Below the pieces are notes generated by a model, which searched no databases, was not told where the DNA came from, and was given only the letters and a program-made list of their open reading frames with translations. A stretch of 64,000 bases of DNA from an uncultured Roseobacter sp. Its GTDB lineage: Bacteria; Pseudomonadota; Alphaproteobacteria; Rhodobacterales; Rhodobacteraceae. The translations under genes and the position numbers were made by a program. This document shows positions 45,064 through 52,781 of the stretch, one piece after another (position 1 is the stretch's first letter; every line of letters begins with the position of its first letter). The stretch is from positions 48,629-112,628 of the forward strand of contig NZ_CANLYL010000014.1 of assembly GCF_947495275.1 (NCBI RefSeq). The letters are read 5' to 3'.

Positions 45064-46587
45064 TTACTCTGCGGAACTTCTTGCATCTGAGCCATAGAGA
45101 TTTTCGAGCACTGCATAGATGACACGAGCCGGGGCCCCAACCTCAATACTACCCAGCCTTGGTGCTCGTTCACCGTTATACCAATCGACAACTTCACCTT
45201 CTGTCGTTTGTCTGGAGCCCTTTTCGAAGATATCGCGGTAACGTCGTGGCGATATTCCAAAAAAGTGTTCGATGCTGACCTTTTCACTTTCGGCTGCGTC
45301 AGGGCCTACGATGTCTTGGAACAGACTTTCAGTTTTGCTTTTAGGATAGGGTTCAACAAAGACGATCCGCTCGATGCCAGCCGCAATCAGGTGTTTCGCA
45401 CAGTTGTGACATGGATAAGTTGTCACAAAAATGGATGCACCTTTAAGCGAACGGCCCAGGCGCGCTGCATCAGACAGAGCATTCATCTCGGCGTGAACCA
45501 TTCTACCATATTCAGTCACACCAAATACTAAGGAGCCCTTTATCGCTTTTCGGTGGCCATCATTCTGCAAGATACTATCGACATTATGGCCATCAACAAT
45601 AAGCCCTTGCTTTTCCAAAACACCCAGAAAATCAAAGATTATCCTATTGATTTCATTCTTATTTGCCTCGCCACCAAGATCAATGTCACGCTTCTTGTTC
45701 GTATCTTCGTCCCAGTAGTTTCCCCCTCCGTATTTTGGGACTTCGTTGCAACCGACAGCGATCAAATCGCCCTCAGGCGTCATGATTGCGGCTCCGACTT
45801 GTCTTGAAAGATCGACCGATCTCAACGACGCAGCTTTAGCCATGTAGCTACCAAATTCATCACGGGTTGGTGCGACATTGTTGCGCCCAAAGAAGGCTTT
45901 CAAAAAACGCTGGCTGGACCTTTCGAGGGAATCCTCGGACGCGCCATCAAAAAATACGTCACCTAGATGAAAAATCTTAGAGATTCGCTGCCCACGCTTG
46001 TCGCTTCGTTCGTTTTGATCAGTTGCAATCAGCTTGTCTGCATGGGTTTCGCAGCGGGCGTTGTCCCAACCATGCTGCTCACTACGCAGCCGAGCTACCA
46101 AAGACTGTTTGCGTTGCTCTAGCGAAGTAACGACAGAAACTTGAACAAAGCGTTTTCCAAAAACCTTGATGAGCAGTTCGACTTCTTCCGGTCGCTTTAG
46201 TTGGTCAATGATGAATGCATGTTCGTCGAGGGGGATGAGCGCTTGCTCGTCTATTTTCTCCTCATCCGTTTCTCCTTGGTTTCTTGCAAAACCCTTTCGA
46301 AAATCAACGATCTGTCTGATAGCCTCAGCCGCAAGGACACCGTTGTTATTGAACGCTTCTCGAAGCTTGTTTCCTTTGAGGATCTTTTCCTCAAGTACTG
46401 ACTCGGAGCCCCCCTCGACTACGCTTCCCTTCGCTTGCAAGAGCCTGTCCATCTCTGCGCTGAGCGACACAGTCACTGGAGTGTAGTCCAATTTCTTGAT
46501 CGTCGAAGACAGAATTTCGCGCGCTTGATGAATTGGACATCCGATTGGACCAACCAACCCAAAAACAAGTTCAACGCGGTTACTCAT
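45064..46587 (-). CDS. AvcD-type anti-phage dCTP/dCMP deaminase with N-terminal NTPase-like domain
   Basis: The 507-aa protein has two parts. The N-terminal half (about 1-235) is P-loop kinase-like and starts VELVFGLVGPIGCPIHQAR, but the canonical GK[ST] is not present. The C-terminal half is a cytidine/deoxycytidylate deaminase with zinc ligands His365-Ala-Glu (MVHAEMNALSD) and Cys393/Cys396 (YPCHNCAKHL). This architecture is that of AvcD/defence dCTP deaminases, which deplete dCTP/dCMP during phage infection. GAAGGAG precedes the ATG. Known AvcD is held inactive by an RNA (AvcI) encoded just upstream; here that position holds strong inverted repeats. Confidence 0.85.
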   Translation of the reverse strand: MSNRVELVFGLVGPIGCPIHQAREILSSTIKKLDYTPVTVSLSAEMDRLLQAKGSVVEGGSESVLEEKILKGNKLREAFNNNGVLAAEAIRQIVDFRKGFARNQGETDEEKIDEQALIPLDEHAFIIDQLKRPEEVELLIKVFGKRFVQVSVVTSLEQRKQSLVARLRSEQHGWDNARCETHADKLIATDQNERSDKRGQRISKIFHLGDVFFDGASEDSLERSSQRFLKAFFGRNNVAPTRDEFGSYMAKAASLRSVDLSRQVGAAIMTPEGDLIAVGCNEVPKYGGGNYWDEDTNKKRDIDLGGEANKNEINRIIFDFLGVLEKQGLIVDGHNVDSILQNDGHRKAIKGSLVFGVTEYGRMVHAEMNALSDAARLGRSLKGASIFVTTYPCHNCAKHLIAAGIERIVFVEPYPKSKTESLFQDIVGPDAAESEKVSIEHFFGISPRRYRDIFEKGSRQTTEGEVVDWYNGERAPRLGSIEVGAPARVIYAVLENLYGSDARSSAE

Positions 46588-46715
46588 TCAGCACTCCTTC
46601 GACAACCGGAGCACGAGTGTCGGTCGATCCTTAACCAACGTCAAGGCAAGCATTGATCCATCACTGAAAGTGATTCACAATAGAATCACAACAGGGAGCA
46701 GAAGTGATGGATCAA
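46588..46715 (-). ncRNA. Candidate structured RNA upstream of the deaminase (AvcI-like position)
   Basis: The 119-bp gap between the deaminase and the divergent 51-aa gene contains perfect 13-bp inverted arms at 46653-46665 and 46703-46715. A nested ATCACT-GAA-AGTGAT (46660-46674) and a GTGATT/AATCAC pair (46670-46689) are alternative folds of the same region. The position matches where AvcI RNAs lie. I infer the role; I cannot show homology, and a promoter or attenuator for either gene is equally possible. Confidence 0.35.
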
Positions 46716-46862
46716 GAAAAGCAGCAACAACCTCAACATGAACCAAATGAGGATGCCCTGCCCCGTGATCTGGACAAAGAACGAGCAGAGTTCGAGCGAA
46801 TGGTTGAGCGTCAGTCAGAAGCTTCTAGAGAGTATACACGAGGTAAGCTTCTCTCTGCTTAG
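46707..46862 (+). CDS. 51-aa hydrophilic small protein
   Basis: The product begins MDQEKQQQPQHEPNEDALPR and continues as a charged helix (KERAEFERMVERQSEASREY). GGGAG precedes the ATG. It is divergent from the deaminase gene. The start codon is inside the right arm of the 13-bp inverted repeat, so mRNA folding could hide it. No family is recognised. Confidence 0.6.
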   Translation: MDQEKQQQPQHEPNEDALPRDLDKERAEFERMVERQSEASREYTRGKLLSA

Positions 46863-47012
46863 GACATGATAGTCAGCTAAGGCATTCGCATTTAAGAAAA
46901 ATTGCCTTGCACGGTTGGCCCTCAACCTTGCAGGAAAGCATGCTGCGAAACATTGTCTTAGGTGTGGCGTCACTTTGCTAGACGTTCATTTATTGAAGTA
47001 TGTACCATACAT

Positions 47013-47040
47013 TGACACATGTATCATTAATTGATACATA
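47013..47040 (+). promoter_or_regulatory. higBA promoter and operator
   Basis: TTGACA (47013-47018), a 16-bp spacer and TACATA (47035-47040) form a promoter. A perfect palindrome ATGTATCA-TTAAT-TGATACAT at 47019-47039 occupies the spacer and -10. The antitoxin HigA, with or without HigB, is the likely ligand. The higB ATG at 47047 is about where transcription should start. Confidence 0.65.
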
Positions 47041-47046
47041 TCTGGG

Positions 47047-47319
47047 ATGATCCAAAGTACCAGGGGCAAACTCGCTGTCAACGGCAAGTATGGCAAAGGC
47101 TTCCCGGGTGACTTGGTTAAGCGCACGCGGGCGATGCTTTCGGCGCTGGATGCCGCAGTTGTTGTCGAGGATTTGCGTTTCCCGCCTGGCAACCATCTGG
47201 AAGAACTGAAAGGGGATCGGGCCGGTCAACACTCCGTGCGGATCAATGGACAATGGCGCATCTGCTTTGTCTGGACGCCAACCGGCCCCACCGATGTCGA
47301 GATTGTGGACTACCATTGA
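47047..47319 (+). CDS. higB: HigB/RelE-family toxin
   Basis: The 90-aa toxin shows the HigB pattern RLxxLxAA-like (MLSALDAAVVVEDLRFPPGNHLEELKGDRAGQHSVRINGQWRICF), matching ribosome-dependent mRNA interferases of the RelE/ParE superfamily. The Arg and Lys residues around RINGQWRICF are the expected active-site region. It is followed 12 bp later by its antitoxin gene, the reversed toxin-first order typical of higBA. No ribosome binding site is visible before the ATG. Confidence 0.92.
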   Translation: MIQSTRGKLAVNGKYGKGFPGDLVKRTRAMLSALDAAVVVEDLRFPPGNHLEELKGDRAGQHSVRINGQWRICFVWTPTGPTDVEIVDYH

Positions 47320-47331
47320 AAGGATACGCTG

Positions 47332-47622
47332 ATGAGCTTGCTTGAAGACCCGATGCACCCCGGTGAAGTCCTGAAGGAGCTTTACCTCGACCCCCTGGAG
47401 ATGGGGGCCATAGCGTTTGCGCGGCGTCTTGGCGTGCCTCGGACGCGGATCGAGCGGTTGATCAAGGGCACGACCGGGATCACGCCTGACACAGCTCTGC
47501 GACTTGCTCGTGTGTTCAATACGACCCCGGCCTACTGGGTAAACTTGCAGACGAACTATGACATAGCACATGTAGCGAAAAAGATCGACGTTTCAGCTAT
47601 TCAGCCACTAGTTGTCGCTTAG
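47332..47622 (+). CDS. higA: HigA-family antitoxin
   Basis: The 96-aa XRE-type antitoxin shows the HigA N-terminal DPMHPGEVLKELYLDPL and an HTH (GAIAFARRLGVPRTRIERLIKGTTGITPDTALRLARVF). It neutralises HigB and represses the operon. AAAGGA precedes the ATG. The pair may stabilise the element. Confidence 0.94.
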   Translation: MSLLEDPMHPGEVLKELYLDPLEMGAIAFARRLGVPRTRIERLIKGTTGITPDTALRLARVFNTTPAYWVNLQTNYDIAHVAKKIDVSAIQPLVVA

Positions 47623-47846
47623 GCATGCCATTGGTTTGATGCGACAGTTTTCCAGGGAATCCGCACCACATGATGAGGAGGTTTGGGTCGGGGCTGACAG
47701 TATACTGCAGTGGATGCGCATCCACACTCGGACTTGCAGAGTGCACCAATCAGAGTTGAAGTCGACGCTTCCGCCCAGATAACCAATTCAGACGATTTTT
47801 GAGCCGCCATGTACCATTTTAGTCCTTTCCGAGTACCAGTTGGACA

Positions 47847-49532
47847 TCATTCTAGCGTATGCCTTTTAGTATGGTAAAGGGCTCTGATCAACTGACCCTT
47901 TGCGAGGTTTTCGCTTTTCCAAACAAGTGCTTTATAACCTGTCGGACACCGGTCGCTGTTCCTAGCGTTTTGCGGCTCCAAGTAACCAGGGACTAACTTC
48001 ATATCTTCAGCATCAGAGCAATGTACACCGAGTGAAGAAAGCAGTTCAGAGGTCCCGTTGGTAACAGATACGCTGCTATCGTCGGGAACAAATAGTCGGA
48101 TTTCGGCAGCCTCTGCTGAAGAACTCTTATTTACTCCGAGCGACAAGTAGTCCGCGCCGCTGTCAAGCAACGGTCCCATTAACCTTTTGCCGGTTTGTTG
48201 GCTGCGCAGCGTGAAAACTGCTCCACTTGCATCAGGAATTATCGGATTTTCAAGAAGAATGAGTACCCAGTAGTGCACATGCGCCTCATCTGGAATCAGA
48301 AATTTGCTCGCTGGAATTTCGACTCCGTGCGCGTCAAAAACTGAGACTTTGTAGTTATCAGGTGCAGATCCTTCATTCAAACTGATGCGCGCAACCACCG
48401 AGTACACAGGGTCATCAACCACCCGGAACTCATCTACAAAAACAACTTCGTCTAGGTCAGTACCCGACTTAGACATACTTCTTGCTGTGACCTCAAACAC
48501 TGTAGATACGAGATCACATCTGTTCTTTTGATGAAGTGCGTCAGCGAAACGCGACAGCTCTTCAACTACACCCGCTGCGTGGTCAATTGAACTAGCAGAG
48601 GTGTCTACCGGAGTGTCTTCTTCGGTCATTGCCGCAGCGAAATCCTCGAACCAACGCCTAGTTTGCTCCTCTACTAACTTGAGAACGGTATCACTGCTTA
48701 CAGCTTTTACGTATGCGTCCACACTGAAAGTCGAAAACTCAACCCCATCATACTGCGTTTCAATTTCAAGGAACCTGTTTTTCCCTAAAATTTCTTTCGA
48801 ACGTTTGACGCGGTCATTTATAACGGTTTCTAGCAAGCGCTTAGCCAGCTGCGTGGCATTGGTCGTTTGCGCCGAGTATTTTTCAGGCTGGAACGAGACG
48901 CCGACTATTCGACCGTATTCAGACATGATCGCATCTTCCGGGGCCAGTAGCTCGACAGGCAAATTATTCAGGATGCCTCCGTCAATTTTTTGCCCTCCAT
49001 TGCGGAAGAGAAATGGCAGTGCAGCAGAGTCGACAATCGATTGGACAATTGGTTGACCATCCTCCGCAACGAGTGTCCTGTGCTCAACAATGTCAGTGCA
49101 ATTGATCAAGCAAGGTATTTCCAGCTCACCCATATTCTTAGCTGTTATTCCAGCGACCTTGAGCGAGCTCTCTACAATTCTAGCAAAAGCTGATTCATCC
49201 CCGAGTGTTTGATTTGCGCCTGCTACTTTTCCGAAGTTGAACAGCTTTTCGAGTAGGCCCGGATTGCTGACGTCAGGAAACGCCTTTAGGATATCGCCGC
49301 TTTGTCCCAGAGCTTTATGATGCTGAATCAAAGCATCAATGTTTGCGCGACCAGCCAAGAGGACTGCGGCTATGGCTCCCGCGGAAGCACCCGAAACCCG
49401 AGTCACTCGAATGAGTGACCTTTTCTCTAGATCGTTGATTGCCTTTATTGCCCCCAAAAACAGGGCAAGCCTCGCTCCTCCACCCTGAAAGGCTAATTGT
49501 ACTGGTATCGCCAAACTTAGGTCTCTTTCCAC
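47847..49532 (-). CDS. Patatin-like phospholipase with unassigned C-terminal half
   Basis: The N-terminal 300 residues form a patatin domain: oxyanion motif FQGGGARLA (17-21), nucleophile Ser50 in GASAG and catalytic Asp184 in IDGGILNNLP, so it should be an active lipid hydrolase. The remaining 260 residues have no domain I recognise (DEVVFVDEFRVVDDPVYSVV and VHYWVLILLENP are notable). No signal peptide is visible. The start is a GTG at 49532 with a poor ribosome binding site. Patatin proteins are common effectors of anti-phage systems, but no cyclase or sensor gene adjoins. Confidence 0.85.
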   Translation of the reverse strand: MERDLSLAIPVQLAFQGGGARLALFLGAIKAINDLEKRSLIRVTRVSGASAGAIAAVLLAGRANIDALIQHHKALGQSGDILKAFPDVSNPGLLEKLFNFGKVAGANQTLGDESAFARIVESSLKVAGITAKNMGELEIPCLINCTDIVEHRTLVAEDGQPIVQSIVDSAALPFLFRNGGQKIDGGILNNLPVELLAPEDAIMSEYGRIVGVSFQPEKYSAQTTNATQLAKRLLETVINDRVKRSKEILGKNRFLEIETQYDGVEFSTFSVDAYVKAVSSDTVLKLVEEQTRRWFEDFAAAMTEEDTPVDTSASSIDHAAGVVEELSRFADALHQKNRCDLVSTVFEVTARSMSKSGTDLDEVVFVDEFRVVDDPVYSVVARISLNEGSAPDNYKVSVFDAHGVEIPASKFLIPDEAHVHYWVLILLENPIIPDASGAVFTLRSQQTGKRLMGPLLDSGADYLSLGVNKSSSAEAAEIRLFVPDDSSVSVTNGTSELLSSLGVHCSDAEDMKLVPGYLEPQNARNSDRCPTGYKALVWKSENLAKGQLIRALYHTKRHTLE

Positions 49533-49629
49533 ACTTGTAAAAATCAGTCTTGTTCACAGCCGGTTGCCAAGGGCTTGAGAGGTCCCAGCATCAGTCGTTT
49601 TGTTGACACCATGATGGTTTATCCTCCGC

Positions 49630-49654
49630 AAGTTAACTCCAGAAAAGCTAACTT
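49630..49654. promoter_or_regulatory. Inverted repeat between mob block and patatin gene
   Basis: AAGTTA (49630-49635) and TAACTT (49649-49654) are perfect 6-bp arms about 100 bp before the patatin gene. It may mark that gene's promoter region. Nothing else is seen in the 222-bp gap. Confidence 0.3.
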
Positions 49655-49754
49655 CGCTACATGTTTTTGATTGGCGCTCGGTTCGTATATCTGAGCAGGC
49701 ATTGAGATAGTGCCGCAGATGTCGAAACAACCCTACATTCCGGAAGCCAATAAC

Positions 49755-51308
49755 CTAGTGCCGCAACCCCCGTTCCGCATCGGCCTCCTGGCTGTCTAGC
49801 TGTCCCTCAATCTCTCTGCGGCGGCTTTCGCTAAGATCAAGCTCTGCTGCAAGCTCTCGTCCAGCGTCTTGTAGCTCGCCTCGTCGTTCAGCAATCCGCT
49901 CAAGGCCTTCATGGATGCGGCTTGTGAACGAATGAGCAAGGTCACGCAGTCTTTCAAGCCAGCCAGTTCCTTCTCGATCCTGCCGGTCGAGCGTGTTTCC
50001 AAGGCGGTCAAATCCTTCGCGGAGGCTTCTGAGGCCTTCACCAACCGCTCGACGCAGGCGAGCAAGTCGCGTTCCAAGGCTGTCAGTTGGGTCATCTAGT
50101 CCTCCTCGATCCGTATGCAGGTGACGTGTCGGTCGCCCACCGTGCAGGTCCTGAGCCGCGTCTTCGACGGGTCCAGGATCAGCCACGTCCCCTCGGGTCG
50201 CTCGATCCGTGTCAGGCCCATCTCCGTCAGCTCCGAGCGCGTCAGATGCACCGTCCAGAAAAAGCTCGCGGCCATCATCGAGGCGACCCCCGTCAACACC
50301 ATCGCCGCGATCAGCCAAGGCGAGATCGTCAGCCAGAGGCGGATCGATCTCAGCCGCGTCTCGAACAAGCTCGCGGTCTCGGTCTGAAAGCGGCGTGTAT
50401 CGCTCGCGATGGTATGCTGCGCGGCGCCCACAATGTTCTTCAAATCGATCCTGAAGCTCTTGAGCTGGGACGAGATCGAGGCGACGTGTTCCTGCCTGAT
50501 CTCGTCGAGCTCTGCGTTCAGTTTCTCGCTCAGCCGGGTCGGCTTGCCAGTCTTCATGGAAAATCTCTCCTTTCAACCGCCAGCGTTCGTCGGTTTGGGG
50601 GTCGCGGGCGGTGATGTAGGCCTTGCCGGTACGCGGCAGGTCGAAGCCTGCGTCGGTGAGGGCTTCGATCATGGTGGCGCGGTCGGTGATGAGGCTCATG
50701 TCGATCTGATCCTGTATCCAGACGTGCAGCTCGTCGCGGCCTTGCCCGCGAGTTGGGGCCTCGATGGTGTCGCGGACCTCTTGCGCGCGGTCCACGCCCA
50801 TCGGATCGGCCCAGCCGTGGCGCTGGTTCATTACATCCCGCAGGCTGTCATAAGCGTCCTGGTAGCCCGGTGGCGCGATGTTCAGGCTCTTGCCCGTCGT
50901 CAGCTCAAGGCGCGGCGTGCAGAAATGAAGCTCGACCCGGCCTTCGTGGCGATGGCGGACCCAGAGCACCTCATATTGCTCGGGGTCCAGCCCCGCGAAG
51001 GCCAGCCGCTCGAACTGGTCCATGACCTCGGCCTGCTGATCCTCGGTCGGGTCGTCGTTGTCCGCAAAGCTGACCACGCCCGCCCGGTAGGTCCATTGGT
51101 GGCGGCTGGCGTCGATCAGGGCCTCGATGCGCTCAGGGTTGCCACGCAAGACCTCGGGCAGCGGGTCACGGGTGACGGTCACGGGCTGGTCATCGGCATC
51201 TCGGATCAGGTCGCGGTTGCCGTCATAGGCCAGCACGCGCTCGGCCACAAGGTAGCCGACCGGCCCCGCGCCCGCGCCTTTGCCGTTGGGAAAGAACTTG
51301 ATCAGCAT
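49755..51308 (-). CDS. mobA: Relaxase / mobilization nuclease MobA
   Basis: The 517-aa relaxase nicks oriT to begin conjugative transfer. The N-terminal half holds the nuclease with the metal-binding His motif in VRHRHEGRVELHFCTPRLEL and a GKSLNI follow-up; a candidate catalytic Tyr lies in the GPVGYLVAERVLAYDG region. The C-terminal half (about 260-517) is highly charged with low-complexity Asp/Gly/Arg runs and a coiled coil near the end, consistent with being constrained by two genes read in another frame. Its start overlaps the mobC stop by 7 bp. Confidence 0.9.
   Translation of the reverse strand: MLIKFFPNGKGAGAGPVGYLVAERVLAYDGNRDLIRDADDQPVTVTRDPLPEVLRGNPERIEALIDASRHQWTYRAGVVSFADNDDPTEDQQAEVMDQFERLAFAGLDPEQYEVLWVRHRHEGRVELHFCTPRLELTTGKSLNIAPPGYQDAYDSLRDVMNQRHGWADPMGVDRAQEVRDTIEAPTRGQGRDELHVWIQDQIDMSLITDRATMIEALTDAGFDLPRTGKAYITARDPQTDERWRLKGEIFHEDWQADPAERETERRARRDQAGTRRLDLVPAQELQDRFEEHCGRRAAYHRERYTPLSDRDRELVRDAAEIDPPLADDLALADRGDGVDGGRLDDGRELFLDGASDALGADGDGPDTDRATRGDVADPGPVEDAAQDLHGGRPTRHLHTDRGGLDDPTDSLGTRLARLRRAVGEGLRSLREGFDRLGNTLDRQDREGTGWLERLRDLAHSFTSRIHEGLERIAERRGELQDAGRELAAELDLSESRRREIEGQLDSQEADAERGLRH
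49796..50095 (-). CDS. MobD/MbeD-like mobilization protein nested in mobA
   Basis: The 99-aa coiled-coil protein begins MTQLTALERDLLACVERLVKASEAS, similar in style to MbeD-type entry-exclusion/mobilization proteins. The ATG immediately follows the stop of the upstream nested gene (TAGATG), and AGGAGG lies five bases before it, within mobA. It lies entirely inside mobA in a different frame, as in ColE1-type mob regions. Confidence 0.7.
   Translation of the reverse strand: MTQLTALERDLLACVERLVKASEASAKDLTALETRSTGRIEKELAGLKDCVTLLIRSQAASMKALSGLLNDEASYKTLDESLQQSLILAKAAAERLRDS
50096..50557 (-). CDS. MobB/MbeB-like mobilization protein nested in mobA
   Basis: The 153-aa protein has a helical N-terminal part, one membrane helix (about 76-100: LTISPWLIAAMVLTGVASMMAASFFW) and a small C-terminal domain with RPEGTWLILDPSKTRLRTC. 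This matches the layout of MbeB/MobB proteins that anchor the relaxosome to the membrane. AAAGGAGAG sits seven bases before its ATG, inside the mobA gene, which argues strongly that it is translated. Confidence 0.75.
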   Translation of the reverse strand: MKTGKPTRLSEKLNAELDEIRQEHVASISSQLKSFRIDLKNIVGAAQHTIASDTRRFQTETASLFETRLRSIRLWLTISPWLIAAMVLTGVASMMAASFFWTVHLTRSELTEMGLTRIERPEGTWLILDPSKTRLRTCTVGDRHVTCIRIEED

Positions 51309-51775
51309 CGCCGCGCCTCATCGAGGAGCGCGGCGAGCTGGCGTTCGATCACCACAAGGCGGCGCGCGACGGTCAGCGTGTCGAGGTCGGTGCGCTCGAC
51401 CTTCATGGCGTGGTTCAGCCAACGCGCGATCTGGTTGAGGTTGCCGCCGATGCGCCCGACGGCCAGCACGAGCGCTGGATCGACGCGCGGCACGGGCTTG
51501 CGACGACGGGCCTTCGTAAGACCGAGCGCCTCGCGGAGAAGGGTCGAAGCGGGCAGGCCCGCGGCCTCGGCCTTGGCGCGCAGCTGGGCCTTCTCGGACG
51601 CGGTGCAGCGAAAGACGAAGGTCTCGGTCAGCGGCTCTTTGGCGGGGGCTTTGCCCGCGCCGGTGGGGTTCGAAGGGGAGGCTTGCCACCCCTCGCAAGT
51701 TCCCGTGTCATCGGCGCAGCCGTATGACATGGGTCGCCTTGCTGTTTGCGCTTCGGTGGGATTAGTCACGCTCAT
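51302..51775 (-). CDS. mobC: MobC-like relaxosome accessory protein
   Basis: The 157-aa protein has a ribbon-helix-helix-like region (ETFVFRCTASEKAQLRAKAEAAGLPASTLLREALGL) followed by a MobC motif (GGNLNQIARWLNHAM). It helps the relaxase bind and open oriT. Its start overlaps the upstream gene as ATGA and its stop overlaps mobA, so the block is one operon. Confidence 0.85.
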   Translation of the reverse strand: MSVTNPTEAQTARRPMSYGCADDTGTCEGWQASPSNPTGAGKAPAKEPLTETFVFRCTASEKAQLRAKAEAAGLPASTLLREALGLTKARRRKPVPRVDPALVLAVGRIGGNLNQIARWLNHAMKVERTDLDTLTVARRLVVIERQLAALLDEARRC

Positions 51776-52626
51776 GATCTGAGGCCCGCCGCCTGGATTT
51801 GGGCTTTTGTGACGAGTTCAGCGGCCAGCATTGCATCGATCTGGCCGGGCGTTATGTGGCGGCAAAGAGGGTGCTTGTCTGTCACCCAGTTCGCCAAGCC
51901 CGCCAGCATCTCGGCTTCTTTCGCCTTTGTCTCTTCTCGGCCTTTGGCGATGTGCTCGACATAGCCGCGCCACCTCCCAGACTTGAACCAGTTGTCAGAG
52001 AAACAGACCTTCGACCGGGTGAAGCCCGCGCTCTCCGTCGCGTAAGTCTTCACAGCCTGCAACAGGTCTTCAGCCTCTATCCCGGTGTCCAGGATGTCCC
52101 TAATCCGCCCGAGACACTCAGCCTTCCCGCGCAAACGGTCGGGCGGATAGCAGGCCAATATCTTCTCAGCCTCTTCATCCTCCGCCACAACGCGCTCGCG
52201 CGTAGGAGGTTTATGGATGGTTTTAGGATGGTTTGGGGGCCGTGGTGGCCCCGGTACCCCGGCCACTGTGGCCCCCGTTCCGGGTCCAGTCTGGACGGGG
52301 TCCACTGTGGCCCCCGTCTCCATATCGGGCTCGGCGGTCAGTTCCAGAGCCTCAATCCGCGCCAGATCGATCCGGTAAACGACCGTGAAACCATTCTTGC
52401 ATCCCCGCGCGCCGGTCTCGACCAGGATGCCTTCCTTCAGGAAATCCCGGATCGTCCGCTTGACGGTGGTCTCCCCAAGCTCCGTGTGCCGCTGGATGGT
52501 TCCTTTCGAACACCAAATGCCAGACCCATCATCCGACGCCTTGTCCGCCAGGAACATGATGATCTGCTTGCGCGTCGCACTTCCGAACTTCCGCTCGGCA
52601 CACACATTCGCCACACGCCAGCTCAT
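51772..52626 (-). CDS. HTH protein of the mobilization block, possibly replication-related
   Basis: The 284-aa protein has a winged helix at about residues 15-75 (SATRKQIIMFLADKASDDGSGIWCSKGTIQRHTELGETTVKRTI) of the HTH_36 type seen in plasmid replication and regulatory proteins. A proline-rich linker (about 120-150) and a helical C-terminal part follow. It is the first gene of the mob operon and lies next to the right att site. Whether it supports replication of an excised circle is unknown. Confidence 0.75.
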   Translation of the reverse strand: MSWRVANVCAERKFGSATRKQIIMFLADKASDDGSGIWCSKGTIQRHTELGETTVKRTIRDFLKEGILVETGARGCKNGFTVVYRIDLARIEALELTAEPDMETGATVDPVQTGPGTGATVAGVPGPPRPPNHPKTIHKPPTRERVVAEDEEAEKILACYPPDRLRGKAECLGRIRDILDTGIEAEDLLQAVKTYATESAGFTRSKVCFSDNWFKSGRWRGYVEHIAKGREETKAKEAEMLAGLANWVTDKHPLCRHITPGQIDAMLAAELVTKAQIQAAGLRS

Positions 52627-52659
52627 TGGATGGCCCCAAAAGCCGCACAGACGTGCGAA

Positions 52660-52680
52660 GTTTGTACAGGTTTTGTACGA
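52660..52680. repeat. Candidate integrase arm sites, right end
   Basis: GTTTGTACAGG (52660-52670) runs directly into GTTTTGTACGA (52670-52680). The same two motifs in the same order lie at 41106-41141 by the left att site. Confidence 0.5.
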
Positions 52681-52688
52681 GATTTCGC

Positions 52689-52717
52689 TCGTTTTCGGAG
52701 AATTCGGCGGAAAACGA
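52689..52717. repeat. Inverted repeat near the right end of the element
   Basis: TCGTTTTC (52689-52696) and GAAAACGA (52710-52717) are perfect 8-bp arms with a 13-bp spacer centred near a GAATTC. It could be a protein-binding site for excision or part of oriT; neither is shown. Confidence 0.4.
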
Positions 52718-52781
52718 AACGGGCGTTTCTGCAGGCTCGGACAGAACCCCTTGCAAATAAGCCATATTTTTCAGGCGGTTT

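Noticed and set aside
47619..47810. 63-codon ORF antisense after higA
   Set aside because: No ribosome binding site or recognisable product; probably chance.
47847..49532. CBASS assignment for the patatin gene
   Set aside because: No CD-NTase or Cap2/Cap3-like gene exists in the element.
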